Positions 34,153 to 43,384 of a stretch of 64,000 bases of DNA are shown one piece after another. The translations under genes were made by a program, and so were the position numbers. The notes under the pieces are model-generated. The model made no database searches, was not told the DNA's origin, and saw only the letters and a program-made list of their open reading frames with translations. The first letter of the stretch is position 1, and each line of letters begins with the position of its first letter. The DNA is from an uncultured Victivallaceae bacterium (lineage in GTDB: Bacteria; Verrucomicrobiota; Lentisphaeria; Victivallales; Victivallaceae): NCBI GenBank assembly GCA_944392655.1, contig CALXXL010000005.1:62001-126000 (forward strand). The letters run 5' to 3'.

Positions 34153-36120
34153 TTATAAACAATTAATGTTTAATTCACGCAGAATCTCTTCCAGATGCGG
34201 ATTGAGCCAGCCGTCCGGATAACAATCCCACAGCGACTTCTTTAAGCTGCGCAACGCCAGCGTTGCCGAAATCCAGCTGCAGCTCCAGCCGCTTTCCACA
34301 CTCCACGCTCCCCAGCCGGAGTCCGCCGCACTGCCGTAATAATCCCACAATTCCCAGTCAAAACCACGCAGCCACGCACCGTTTAAATATGGCTGATCCT
34401 CCGACTCCGCCTGTATCCGGCAGAGGAAACGGCACAGCTTATCCTCCAACTCTGCTGCACCGGAATCCGGACACGCCGCCGCCGCTTCATGCAGCGATAT
34501 AAACATGAAGTTCGCCGTATACAATAGATCGCACGCCGGATCGCCGTTGGACTGGATCAGCGCAGCTTCCGTCGTGCCGTAGGCTTCATTGCTCTGCGGC
34601 GACGGAAAGTCGCCCATCTCAAGATCTCCCATCTCTTCCTTTATCGCTCCACAGGGAGCCATCAACCGCAGGACGTCAGATAATATGCGATCCACCATTA
34701 GCCGGTGTTCCTCACTGTCTTCTACCCGCACCAGCCACGCCGCCGTCATCAGCAGACGGGCAACCTCCTGCGACTGACCGTTCGTCCATTTGAGCCTGGG
34801 ATAAGAGGACATAAGCCGGGTCATCGCCCGCTTTACCGGAGTGAGAAAATTACTCCAGCCAGTAAGCTTCCACCCCAGCAGCAGCCCCGCCAGCATCGAG
34901 GCCTGATAGTGCGGACTTAAGTGTTCAAAATCTTCATTCCGGTAATAATTTATCTCCCGACCGCCGGTGAACGACTCCGGATCGTCAAAACGAGGCCGGC
35001 GGAAGCCGTTGCGGTTGTTCAGACGCCAACCACCAATAAGATTACGGAGAATCCCCTTGTCCCATTTGTGCTCTCCAATTCCGCAGGCCGTCAGCAACGC
35101 CCCCATGCAGCTGCGCGCATTGCCGGAACAGTAGTAGGCCGGAGTGTTTTCAAAAAATGTGAATTGTCCGTACATCGGCGATGACTCGTCCATACAGCAG
35201 TTGCCAGGCATAAAAAGATTATCTACCAGCCTGGTTGCCCGGTCAGCCGCCAACGGGTCGCCGTCCAGCAGGTATTTGAGCACATAGACCATCGCTACTT
35301 CACCTGTGCAGTCGGTTCTGGTCAATTGACGGCGCAGTTGCGAACCATCCGGATATATCTCCGAACAATAACCCTCCGCCACCAGAAGCCCTGTATTGTG
35401 ATAGCTGCCCAGCATATAATGGGTGAGAAAATTATAGCATCTCATGAAGGCTTCCAGCTCAAGTGCAGGCGTGACCGGTACGCCATCCGGAAACGCCGGA
35501 CGTACCGCCATAGTGTAGGCAAGGCGACGGTCAGCACCTTCCGGAACCAGAAAACCGGTAATGTATTCCAGAACTTTGAGCCAGTCCGGCTGCGGCGTGA
35601 AACGGCCGCGACGGAAATTGGAAAAGCCACTGTTGATGATCAGAACATTTTTATAGTCAGGATGATGAAATAATAATGGCGTATAATCATCCGGCAGACC
35701 GAATACCGCTTTGCGATAGCCAGCCACTTTTGCCGCCACCAGCAATGGTACAACCTGAGACTTCACTTTACGGCAGCAGGCGGTATGCTGTACTAAAATT
35801 GTGTCGCCGCTTAATCCGGGAATTGCATCCGCCATCGCTACCGTACGGCGGAACCCGAACGGCTCCGCTTCCTCAAAGTCAACCCCGGAGAGTTTGTCAG
35901 GATATTCAATCAGTAATTTTATACCCGATTGCGCCGCATTACGCCACGATTCAGGAATGATATTGCCGCAGGGGTAAGCCCCGGCCAATATTGCTACCGC
36001 ATCGCCGAATGAGGCTTCAGTCAACGCCGAAGCTGTTGAAGCAAGTTTAAAGCCGATTCCATTGTCCGACAGCAGCTTGACAAAGTCATTATCTGCCCCG
36101 CATCCGGTTATAAACAGCAT
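34153..36120 (-). CDS. Large protein of unknown function, possibly an alpha/alpha-toroid enzyme
   Basis: Protein of 655 residues without signal peptide or membrane helix. Residues 1-190 look like a Rossmann-like or amidotransferase-like alpha/beta domain (DAVAILAGAYPCG, LLFHHPDYKNVLIIN). Residues about 225-640 are mostly helical and rich in aromatic residues, Trp, Gly and Asn (YYCSGNARSCMGALL, DFEHLSPHYQASMLAGLLLGWKL, DWELWDYYGSAADSGWGAW), typical of (alpha/alpha)6 toroids found in glycosidases and lyases. I do not recognise the family. The last 105 coding bases occur again at 31074-31178. The C-terminus after the repeat (INCL) differs from the repeat's own end (NL), so the original 3' end may have been altered. 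Confidence 0.68.
   Translation of the reverse strand: MLFITGCGADNDFVKLLSDNGIGFKLASTASALTEASFGDAVAILAGAYPCGNIIPESWRNAAQSGIKLLIEYPDKLSGVDFEEAEPFGFRRTVAMADAIPGLSGDTILVQHTACCRKVKSQVVPLLVAAKVAGYRKAVFGLPDDYTPLLFHHPDYKNVLIINSGFSNFRRGRFTPQPDWLKVLEYITGFLVPEGADRRLAYTMAVRPAFPDGVPVTPALELEAFMRCYNFLTHYMLGSYHNTGLLVAEGYCSEIYPDGSQLRRQLTRTDCTGEVAMVYVLKYLLDGDPLAADRATRLVDNLFMPGNCCMDESSPMYGQFTFFENTPAYYCSGNARSCMGALLTACGIGEHKWDKGILRNLIGGWRLNNRNGFRRPRFDDPESFTGGREINYYRNEDFEHLSPHYQASMLAGLLLGWKLTGWSNFLTPVKRAMTRLMSSYPRLKWTNGQSQEVARLLMTAAWLVRVEDSEEHRLMVDRILSDVLRLMAPCGAIKEEMGDLEMGDFPSPQSNEAYGTTEAALIQSNGDPACDLLYTANFMFISLHEAAAACPDSGAAELEDKLCRFLCRIQAESEDQPYLNGAWLRGFDWELWDYYGSAADSGWGAWSVESGWSCSWISATLALRSLKKSLWDCYPDGWLNPHLEEILRELNINCL
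34169..34273. repeat. 105-base direct repeat, copy B (partner 31074-31178)
   Basis: 103 of 105 bases are identical to 31074-31178, same orientation. Together the copies bracket 2990 bases containing the radical SAM gene, the Cys-rich peptide gene and a LolA-like gene. Confidence 0.95.
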
Positions 36121-36205
36121 GATTCGCTTTCCTTCAGGTATAAAATTGTCAGATTATACCGGAATATAACCCCAGAGAACTTTTTCGCAACGGAAGGAAT
36201 GAAAA

Positions 36206-37246
36206 TTATGCCGATTTGCGGCGTATCAGGCGTTTGGCAACTTGCTGAATGATTATCATCACGATAATCACTGTCAGAAATATATATAATAATTTAATGT
36301 AACGGCTGACTATGATCGGATGCTCTATCTCCGGTTCCGGCTCCGGCTCAATCTCGCTCTCCGGATGACTGTACATGGAGAACCCCAGTGCCAGATTTCT
36401 CAGTTCATTGGGTTTTACGGTCGCTTCTTCAAGCGCATCAAAGGCCGGGGCGGGCTTGTCCATCGGAATAACCCGGTTAAAACCATCGCCATACGCCATT
36501 TCACCGTCTTCACCGTAATATACAATCCGGTATATCACCGGACACTCCGGAGCTTTAGCAAAAGTTACCGCGATCCCCCCATAATGCTTTGAACGCAATT
36601 TTTCAAGATTTTCCGCAATAAACTCCTTCGGAAAATACCACTCTTCTTCTGTTAGAACCGGAGGGGCATCAAGCCCTTTGAAACGTTCGTCGAGAAATAC
36701 TTCGACTTCATCATAGGCGGAAATGTGATTTAACGGCACGCTGTCCATTGCCTGGGCCAATGCCGGATATTTGGCTGTCAAGATATAGCATTCAACGCCG
36801 TTGATTTCGGTTTCACTCAACGTATACTGCGCCGAATTAAACCGCTTTTCCAAAAGCATATTGTACACCATGGTCAGCCAACTGAATTCAGCGGATGGCA
36901 TAAAGAGAATCGTATTTTTTATCGCTTTTTCCGGAGTAGCTTTTTCCGACTGCCACCACCAGTTGCCGAATGCCGGCGGCGCGGCAGTAGTAATACGCCA
37001 CAGATGGTCAAATGCACGGAGCGTTTCCCACATACATATGCCGTTGTAAAGCAGATACCGCCCTTCATCTCCCCAGCTGGTAATCTCGCCGTCAGATGAG
37101 ATTCGATACATATCTTCAAGGACAAAAGATCCATTGGCCATATAATTATATGATTTGGTCAGCAGTTCTCTTATCTCGTCCCGGTTCTGCCCATGCACCG
37201 CAAATATCCAGCCGAATAATATCACCAGCAACAGAAATCTTTTCAT
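36206..37246 (-). CDS. LolA-like exported protein with C-terminal membrane anchor (second)
   Basis: Protein of 346 residues with a signal peptide (cleavage near VHG-QNRD), a periplasmic domain of about 250 residues with INGVECYILTAKYP, a Glu-Pro repeat hinge (SEIEPEPEPEIEHP, about 296-309) and a C-terminal transmembrane helix (about 316-338) ending in RRKSA. The topology and the NG[VI]xCY phrase match the protein at 31284-32192, so the two are probably distant paralogues on either side of the large unknown gene. The promoter at 37286-37314 serves it. Function not known; a periplasmic lipid- or lipoprotein-binding role is a guess. Confidence 0.68.
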   Translation of the reverse strand: MKRFLLLVILFGWIFAVHGQNRDEIRELLTKSYNYMANGSFVLEDMYRISSDGEITSWGDEGRYLLYNGICMWETLRAFDHLWRITTAAPPAFGNWWWQSEKATPEKAIKNTILFMPSAEFSWLTMVYNMLLEKRFNSAQYTLSETEINGVECYILTAKYPALAQAMDSVPLNHISAYDEVEVFLDERFKGLDAPPVLTEEEWYFPKEFIAENLEKLRSKHYGGIAVTFAKAPECPVIYRIVYYGEDGEMAYGDGFNRVIPMDKPAPAFDALEEATVKPNELRNLALGFSMYSHPESEIEPEPEPEIEHPIIVSRYIKLLYIFLTVIIVMIIIQQVAKRLIRRKSA

Positions 37247-37285
37247 GGCAAAAAACTTTCCATAATATTGATATAAGATATTTTC

Positions 37286-37314
37286 AGTATAGCATAAATT
37301 ATTATATTTTGCAA
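37286..37314 (-). promoter_or_regulatory. Putative promoter of the second LolA-like gene
   Basis: Minus strand TTGCAA (37309-37314), 17 bases, TATACT (37286-37291), about 40 bases before the start codon. Confidence 0.6.
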
Positions 37315-37351
37315 TATGACATAGTTATTTCGCATTTGATAAAACGACAAT

Positions 37352-37380
37352 TTGCAATCTCTTAATTAAGAGGATAAATT
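37352..37380 (+). promoter_or_regulatory. Promoter with a 14-bp perfect palindrome in its spacer
   Basis: TTGCAA (37352-37357), 17 bases, TAAATT (37375-37380). The spacer holds CTCTTAATTAAGAG (37359-37372), a perfect palindrome, as expected for an operator that blocks RNA polymerase. The gene start is 51 bases downstream. Confidence 0.55.
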
Positions 37381-37430
37381 CTGATGTTATCGCAAAACTG
37401 TTATGTGGTAAAGGAATAAGGAGAAATAAA

Positions 37431-39497
37431 ATGAATTTGCGGGTGATTGCATGGTTGGCCGGAGCATGGCTCGGAGTTATCGCGGCGGGCGTGGAGTTAC
37501 CGCTTAACCGTTTCCGCGTTGCAGGACCGATACCGGAGGCGCAGCTCGTCGAAAGCGAGGCGGACAGATTCCTCGCGCAGGATATGGAGTCGGTTTGCGG
37601 ATTCAAAGTGCAGGAGTATGTCAATCCACGCAATCCCGATGTGGATGGACTATTCTTCCTCGAATTCTTTGACCGGATCCCTGAGGAGAGGGCGGTGGCA
37701 TACGCCGCAACCGAGGTGGAGATGACAGCCCCGTGCCGCTACCTTATGAAACTCAATACCGATTTCGACGTTGAAGTTTATATTAATGGGGAAATGTCTT
37801 TCAAGACCAAAGGTCCGTCGTTCGGCAATCTGTTTTTTGTCGATTTCAAGACCGGTAAAAACCGCATCGCAATTAAAAGTCCGCACGAAAAGGGATTCTG
37901 GGCGGTCGTATTGTCTGCGATCGATGGACCGTTGACCAGCGAGGAGGAGGTACGACGCGCGGAAGCATGGATGCGCGTTGCCGGGATCGTCGGCAAATTC
38001 TCCAACAACCAGCCTGCAATTGATGGATTCTGGATCGGCTCAGCCGGAAAACAACCCGAACTTAAGTGGATGGATGAGGAAAATGCCCGGCTGTTCTTCG
38101 GCGATGAACCGCCTGAAATAAGCTGGTTCGATTCCCAAATGCAGCCATGCGTTGATTTTGAACGTCAGGGGCTCTATTACGCTTTGATTGAAGATACTAA
38201 GACCGCTTTCGGTAAACCATACAAGGCGTTGTACGCCTACTATCTGATGCCGGGCGAATGGCGGGAGCATCCAAAGATTATCGCGATTGAAAAGGCGTTG
38301 CGCTACAATGAGCCATTTGACTGGTTCAGTTCCAACTGGGGCATGAATCCGGAACGGCTGAAATGCTATCTGGAAGAGGGCGACCGCGACGCGCTGGACG
38401 AAATGTTCCGCGCCGCTGTTTCACAAAATTTGCTGGATTGGCGGCAGCAGAATTACCCGGTCGAACAGGTGAAGCTGGCTCCGCCAATTGAACTCGAAAA
38501 TCCCGCGCCAACCCTCCGTTACGGAAGTTGCAGTGAGGCGGGCTTCAAACCAGGCAGCGAACTGGCTTTCGACGAACTATGCCGTCAATGGTTCGAGGAG
38601 AGTCAGACCCCGTTCTATACCATTATCGCCCGCAATGGCGTGATCGTTTACTCCAAAGGGTATGGCGAACTAAACGGCAAACCGATGTCCCCCGATACCC
38701 GTTGCAGTATGGCCAGCATCTCCAAACTATTTACCGGGATTATGTTCGCCCCATTTATGGATCAGGGGCTGATCGATCTCGACGAGGATATGCGCCGCTT
38801 TATGCCGGCTTTAGCCAATACCCTGGAATGGCAACTTACTCCGCGACGCTGTTTCAACCATACCTGCAACTTTGACGGGCACGGCAATTTCGGCGGTATC
38901 CGCAATATCTTCGCCGATTACGGTATCGCCCTCTGGCTGCCAGGCGTACAGCCAGGCAGTGAGTGCAATTACAATGGCGTCGGCCCCAATCTGATGGCAA
39001 TGTATATGATGTACGCTACCGGAACCCCAATAAATAAACTCTTTCAGGATTACTATTTCCGCCGCATCGGAATAACCACCATAAAGGGCGATGATCAGGG
39101 CGGCGGATATGTGGCCGGCGCAATGGATATGGCAAAACTCGCCCAGCTGTTGCTCAACAAGGGGGCTTACGGCAAATGGCGGTTCTTTTCCACCAATACC
39201 TATAATGCTATGATGCCGCGCGACCTCTTGAAAGACAATCCCGGATTGAAGCTGACTACCACCTGGTTCTACGGCCACTACGGCGTGGGGATTCACCCGT
39301 TCAGCAATCCATCAGGCGAATCGGACAAGCCAATCTATTACGGGCACGGTTCGGCGACATACTCGGTCTTCCTCTTTGATCCGGTACATCAGACCATGAT
39401 TGTTCAGGCGCGCAACAGCAACCGCACTCCGGAAATCAACGACAAGTTCCGCTATCGAATTGAAGAGCTGGTGTGGAAAAGCATTGCCGCTGAATAG
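37431..39497 (+). CDS. Secreted serine hydrolase, beta-lactamase fold, with N-terminal sandwich domain
   Basis: Protein of 688 residues with a signal peptide (1-20), an N-terminal region of about 170 residues like a galactose-binding-type beta-sandwich (YLMKLNTDFDVEVYINGEM, GKNRIAIKSP), a linker and a C-terminal class C beta-lactamase/esterase-like domain (about 375-688). The active-site motif is Ser429-Ile-Ser-Lys432; the second motif is YNG near residue 525, and a late HGSATYSVF may replace the KTG motif. It is exported and may cut an ester or amide in the envelope or outside. AAGGAG precedes the ATG. The convergent neighbour is another hydrolase of the same superfamily. Confidence 0.85.
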   Translation: MNLRVIAWLAGAWLGVIAAGVELPLNRFRVAGPIPEAQLVESEADRFLAQDMESVCGFKVQEYVNPRNPDVDGLFFLEFFDRIPEERAVAYAATEVEMTAPCRYLMKLNTDFDVEVYINGEMSFKTKGPSFGNLFFVDFKTGKNRIAIKSPHEKGFWAVVLSAIDGPLTSEEEVRRAEAWMRVAGIVGKFSNNQPAIDGFWIGSAGKQPELKWMDEENARLFFGDEPPEISWFDSQMQPCVDFERQGLYYALIEDTKTAFGKPYKALYAYYLMPGEWREHPKIIAIEKALRYNEPFDWFSSNWGMNPERLKCYLEEGDRDALDEMFRAAVSQNLLDWRQQNYPVEQVKLAPPIELENPAPTLRYGSCSEAGFKPGSELAFDELCRQWFEESQTPFYTIIARNGVIVYSKGYGELNGKPMSPDTRCSMASISKLFTGIMFAPFMDQGLIDLDEDMRRFMPALANTLEWQLTPRRCFNHTCNFDGHGNFGGIRNIFADYGIALWLPGVQPGSECNYNGVGPNLMAMYMMYATGTPINKLFQDYYFRRIGITTIKGDDQGGGYVAGAMDMAKLAQLLLNKGAYGKWRFFSTNTYNAMMPRDLLKDNPGLKLTTTWFYGHYGVGIHPFSNPSGESDKPIYYGHGSATYSVFLFDPVHQTMIVQARNSNRTPEINDKFRYRIEELVWKSIAAE

Positions 39498-39504
39498 ATA
39501 AAAA

Positions 39505-39532
39505 AACGCCGGGCGGCAGTGCCGTCCGGCGG
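39505..39532. terminator. Intrinsic terminator between convergent hydrolase genes
   Basis: CGCCGGGCGGCA pairs with TGCCGTCCGGCG (one G-T), an extended 12-bp stem with a minimal loop, preceded by a run of A that would give a U-tract to the leftward transcript. The rightward side lacks T. Confidence 0.7.
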
Positions 39533-39537
39533 TGATT

Positions 39538-40446
39538 CTATTCTTCCTTTAAGGCGGACATAAGTTTGCCAAGGTCACCATTATAGGAGTGGATCGCTAT
39601 AACCCGGTTGTCCACGGGATTGATGTAGAGATACTGCCCAAGCATCCCGGCTTTGGCAAAGCCACCATCGCCGGTCGGCAGAAATTCAAACTGCCCCAGC
39701 GCTTTCCGGACAAACTCTTCCGACAATATCCGTTTGCCGTTATAGACCCCGTTCTGCAAATAGAGCTGTCCCAGCTTCGCCATGTCCGCCGTCGATATGT
39801 ATAACCCAGTCGCTCCAATCGGATAACCGTAAGGGCACTTCGAAAACGCATACTCCCGGAATTGCAACGGCACCAATACCTCCTCAATCAGAAAATCATC
39901 CAGCCTTTTGCCCGACTTCTCCGTCACCACCCGCGATAGCAGGTAATAGGCGGCATCACTGTATACCGATACCGTGCCGGGGTCGTATTTCAACGGTTTG
40001 CTTAACACAATCGAGAGAAAGTCATCTGTGCCATAGCTTAAAATATCTTCGCAGTCGATATCCAGAAAACCATACTCAAAACCGACCATGTGGCGCATCA
40101 CATCGCTTATCTTCACCTTTTTCCACTTTTCATCAAAACCTTCCGGAAACTTATCCGCAAAAATCGGGTAGACCGGATCGTCCACCGACAGCAACCCGCG
40201 GTCTTCCAGTACCCCCAGCGCCGTTACTACAAACGCTTTCGTCACCGAATAACTGTTGTGGCAGTGTGATGACGGGACAATGTCAATATTCCGGCTTACC
40301 CCATCCTTGATTTCGCAGATCGAGTATACGCACATATTATCCTGCTCCGCAATAGCACGCATCCGGTCCAGCACCGCCGAACCGCTATCTTCCGCTCTGA
40401 CCAGCATCGCCGCCCCCATTAGTAATATTCCAAGCAGTTTTTTCAT
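39538..40446 (-). CDS. Secreted serine hydrolase, beta-lactamase fold
   Basis: Protein of 302 residues with a signal peptide (cleavage near VRA-ED) and a compact beta-lactamase-superfamily domain. The motif Ser67-Val-Thr-Lys70 and a YSD motif (VYSDAAYYLL) in the YxN position are present, with a Gly-rich GATGLYISTADMAKLGQLYLQNG segment typical of class C-like esterases. It follows the PHP-domain gene by 29 bases in the same direction and is probably cotranscribed. Substrate unknown; with the two other superfamily members in 25-40 kb it points to a local expansion. Confidence 0.85.
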   Translation of the reverse strand: MKKLLGILLMGAAMLVRAEDSGSAVLDRMRAIAEQDNMCVYSICEIKDGVSRNIDIVPSSHCHNSYSVTKAFVVTALGVLEDRGLLSVDDPVYPIFADKFPEGFDEKWKKVKISDVMRHMVGFEYGFLDIDCEDILSYGTDDFLSIVLSKPLKYDPGTVSVYSDAAYYLLSRVVTEKSGKRLDDFLIEEVLVPLQFREYAFSKCPYGYPIGATGLYISTADMAKLGQLYLQNGVYNGKRILSEEFVRKALGQFEFLPTGDGGFAKAGMLGQYLYINPVDNRVIAIHSYNGDLGKLMSALKEE

Positions 40447-40475
40447 GTTCGTTGTTTCTCCAGCAGGCTTTACGG

Positions 40476-43187
40476 CTATTTCAGCTCCGCAATTTCATCG
40501 GCTGAAAGCATGTGATTGTACAGGGTAACCTTTTTGACCGCCGGAGACAGTTTCAACGGCGCATTGTTGTTCATGATGTCCACAACGTTGAAGTCGCCGA
40601 AGTTGTCCGCAACCTTTTCTCCATCAATATACAGCGCGCCGCCAAGGTATTTGTCATAGGTGAATGCCACATGGTAACTCCTGCCCGGCTCAAGCTGCGG
40701 GCCAAACGCCTCAACCCGGTCATGGTAATTGTCAATACTGTCCTCTATCTTCGCCTTAAGCTGGGCGGTATCTGTCAGATAGAGCATGACTTCACTGTAT
40801 TTCTGCTCCCGGAACATTACCAGTGTCTGCGCCGGGTTTTCCTCCGGAACAGTGATCTCTGCCACAATGGTTATGCCACGCGTAATTTCAGTCGGCACTT
40901 CATGTTCGCCAGCTCCTTCAAAGGTGCCGATAAAACCGTTCCGGCGCAGCGTAACCGCTTCCGGCTCAAGTTTGCAGCCGGAGACTTCCGCATTAAGAAT
41001 CGCAGTATAATCACCCAATTCTACCGCAGCTTCCGGAATCAGAGAGAACTTCACCGTCTCCGGTTCGCCATCGTTCAACTCCAGCTCTTCCGGCAACGCC
41101 GATTTCAAACGCCAGTTTTCCGGAAGTTCGAGGTTGAATTTCGCAGTACAGCTTTTGGCGCTTGCCGGAATAATTGTCAGTTCAAAATCGTTATCATTAT
41201 TCAACGCCCGCACCTTCAACTTGGGTTCACGCAGCGGCAGCCGGAACCGGGCACTCTGGCGACTGCCGTTATCCATGCTGGTTACCGAGGCGAAAAGTAT
41301 CGCTTCCGGTATCTCTGGAACATATTCGTCCCCCACCAGAGTGGAGTTCATCTTCTTTTGCAATGTAAACGGCTTTATCAAGGTAACGTCGTATTCTGCC
41401 GTAAGCGTCCGGCCATCACGGTTGGAGGATTGCTCCTTTTTGACCTCTTTTACCTCAAAGTAGGGCTGATAACGCTCGGGAATCATCAGTTCCGGTTTCA
41501 ATTCCGCCTCGCTCCAGCACGGGAAGAAGCTGTGCAGCGTAATACGGTTCGGAACACCCAGCTCCAGCGTGGCATCGGCACATTCAATGGTCGGTTCAGC
41601 AGTGAAAAACGGCGGGCAGAAGATTTCCGGACTGTTGTCCTTTTCTATAATCAAAGCCGTTGCGCTCCATAAATTCCGGCAGAAGTCGCTATCATAACGC
41701 GGAACTCCACGGAAGGTCAGTTGCTGGACTCCACCATCGGTCGAGAACTTAAAGGTATTGAGCCGGTAATCACCGCTCTTTACCGGTACGCCGCTTAAAA
41801 CCGTCCGCCCGTTCAGGGTAACCAACAGTGTGGATGGTTCGTAAATCCGCGAACCGCTTTCTCCCGTGAGCAGAGTCGCTTTATAATTTCCTTCAGGCAG
41901 ATTGAACAGCAGCGTCCCCGGCAGTTCAGCTCCGACAAAACCACACTGCAAATCGTGCAGGCCGTTCAATGCCGTTTCGCCATTTTTCAACATACCACTG
42001 CTGCGCCAGCCGATGTTTTCGCCGTCAAATGCCGTGTCGGCATTGACCGTGGTGAAGTTTTCCGCTTCTCCTCCAAATTTTACCGCCAGGACCGCATTTT
42101 CAGCCTCTTTCGCGTACTCTTCCAGCTGCGGCGCAAAATTTTCCCGCGCAACTATATCTTCCACCCAGACCGGCTGGCACAGGGCAATCTGACCCGGCGT
42201 GACAAATCTGGAGGGCTCATCCTGCGCATTGTCGCCAATCCGCACCCGGACATAATATTCGTCGCCTTTAATCGTGTACTCCGCTTCCAAACCCTCGACT
42301 TCATGCAGAATACGGCCGTTGCGGCCAATGAATTTGATCCGGTAGGACTGCTTATCCTGCGGTTTGACTTTTACTTTGATCGTCCGGCCGTCAACTTCAT
42401 AGCTTTCAAGTTCAGGACCGGTCGAGGCGTAGAATTTACCCAGACGGAGCGATTCCAGCAGATTTTCACGATTCAAATCCGAAACTTTACACACCGTCCA
42501 ACCATACCCCGGAGCACTCGCCGCCGGTGTGTAGTTGTAATAGTAATGCGCGTCATCTGTACAGGAGCCGTAAACCCGTTTGCCCGCCGACAGCAGAATG
42601 TCCCAGATCTGTTCCACACTCGGCCGCGAAAGATCACCGTAATTGTTACAGCTGGGATCCTGATTCACTATTTCAAAAATATAGGGATCGTCTATCTGAA
42701 GCAGTTCGCGGTAGTCGAACGACCAGAGGAAATTCGGGTGGTTGACGTGCGGAACCGCTCCCAAATCCCAGATATTGCGCACGTTTGTACGGATTTCATC
42801 CACTATCGTCCCGGTATAGGCGGGCATTAAGGGAAATTCTATTCCCAAAGCGTTAATGTGTACCTCAATGGGACGGTCAAAACGGTTGTGCTGGACTATC
42901 GATAATTCGCTGCCGGGCAATGACATAAAGTCATTCAACTCCGCATCGTCAAACATATCTGCCGGATTGAACCAGCCGCCATAGCACCAGTCAGCAATGT
43001 GGTCGGTGAAAATACAGACGTTGAACCCCTTGCTGTTATAAATCTGCGCCGCCTGCAACGGAGTGGCATTGCCGTCCGACCGCGTGGTGTGCATATGAAA
43101 TTCACTTTTTACAAACCGTTCGTTATCTCCTGCATTTCCCAGCATAGCAACCCCCATCATTAACCCAATTGCCGCAAGTTTTTTCAT
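40476..43187 (-). CDS. Secreted PHP-domain phosphoesterase with C-terminal LamG-like domain
   Basis: About 903 residues from the ATG at 43187 (GGAG eight bases upstream; a longer frame to 43223 adds no signal sequence). A signal peptide (1-20) is followed by a PHP domain (about 25-300) with the metal-ligand motifs EFHMHTTRSDG, FTDHIADW, GSELSI, VNHPNF and CTDDAHYY. The middle part consists of beta-rich domains, and the last 170 residues resemble a concanavalin/LamG-type sandwich (GRSYHVAFTYDKYLGGALYIDGEKV). Exported PHP proteins of this type are seen in polysaccharide-degrading bacteria, but the bond cut is unknown. Confidence 0.82.
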   Translation of the reverse strand: MKKLAAIGLMMGVAMLGNAGDNERFVKSEFHMHTTRSDGNATPLQAAQIYNSKGFNVCIFTDHIADWCYGGWFNPADMFDDAELNDFMSLPGSELSIVQHNRFDRPIEVHINALGIEFPLMPAYTGTIVDEIRTNVRNIWDLGAVPHVNHPNFLWSFDYRELLQIDDPYIFEIVNQDPSCNNYGDLSRPSVEQIWDILLSAGKRVYGSCTDDAHYYYNYTPAASAPGYGWTVCKVSDLNRENLLESLRLGKFYASTGPELESYEVDGRTIKVKVKPQDKQSYRIKFIGRNGRILHEVEGLEAEYTIKGDEYYVRVRIGDNAQDEPSRFVTPGQIALCQPVWVEDIVARENFAPQLEEYAKEAENAVLAVKFGGEAENFTTVNADTAFDGENIGWRSSGMLKNGETALNGLHDLQCGFVGAELPGTLLFNLPEGNYKATLLTGESGSRIYEPSTLLVTLNGRTVLSGVPVKSGDYRLNTFKFSTDGGVQQLTFRGVPRYDSDFCRNLWSATALIIEKDNSPEIFCPPFFTAEPTIECADATLELGVPNRITLHSFFPCWSEAELKPELMIPERYQPYFEVKEVKKEQSSNRDGRTLTAEYDVTLIKPFTLQKKMNSTLVGDEYVPEIPEAILFASVTSMDNGSRQSARFRLPLREPKLKVRALNNDNDFELTIIPASAKSCTAKFNLELPENWRLKSALPEELELNDGEPETVKFSLIPEAAVELGDYTAILNAEVSGCKLEPEAVTLRRNGFIGTFEGAGEHEVPTEITRGITIVAEITVPEENPAQTLVMFREQKYSEVMLYLTDTAQLKAKIEDSIDNYHDRVEAFGPQLEPGRSYHVAFTYDKYLGGALYIDGEKVADNFGDFNVVDIMNNNAPLKLSPAVKKVTLYNHMLSADEIAELK

Positions 43188-43233
43188 TTCACTATCTCCA
43201 TGTGATTTATCTGTTTCCTGCATGTTTTACGGT

Positions 43234-43261
43234 AATATATACGGTGCAAAACATTTTGCAA
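43234..43261 (-). promoter_or_regulatory. Putative promoter of PHP-hydrolase operon
   Basis: Minus strand TTGCAA (43256-43261), 16 bases, TATATT (43234-43239). Confidence 0.6.
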
Positions 43262-43303
43262 CCGATACTTACCCGGAATTTTTCCGGAAAAAACAGAACT
43301 GAT

Positions 43304-43332
43304 TTGCTTTTTTATTTTTATCATGCTAATTT
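43304..43332 (+). promoter_or_regulatory. Putative promoter of the HExxH protein gene
   Basis: TTGCTT (43304-43309), 17 bases, TAATTT (43327-43332); the start codon is 53 bases downstream with GGAGG in between. Confidence 0.45.
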
Positions 43333-43384
43333 AGTCTGAACTTTATTCCAGAATAATATGTAAGCAAGCGGAGGTTTCAGCAAA

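Noticed and set aside
31181-34168. CRISPR array or transposase in the AT-rich block
   Set aside because: No regularly spaced short repeats, no terminal inverted repeats and no transposase or integrase reading frame are seen; only the 105-base direct repeats are real.
39505-39532. Attenuator or riboswitch between the convergent hydrolase genes
   Set aside because: The single long GC stem with an adjacent A-run is explained as a terminator for the leftward gene.
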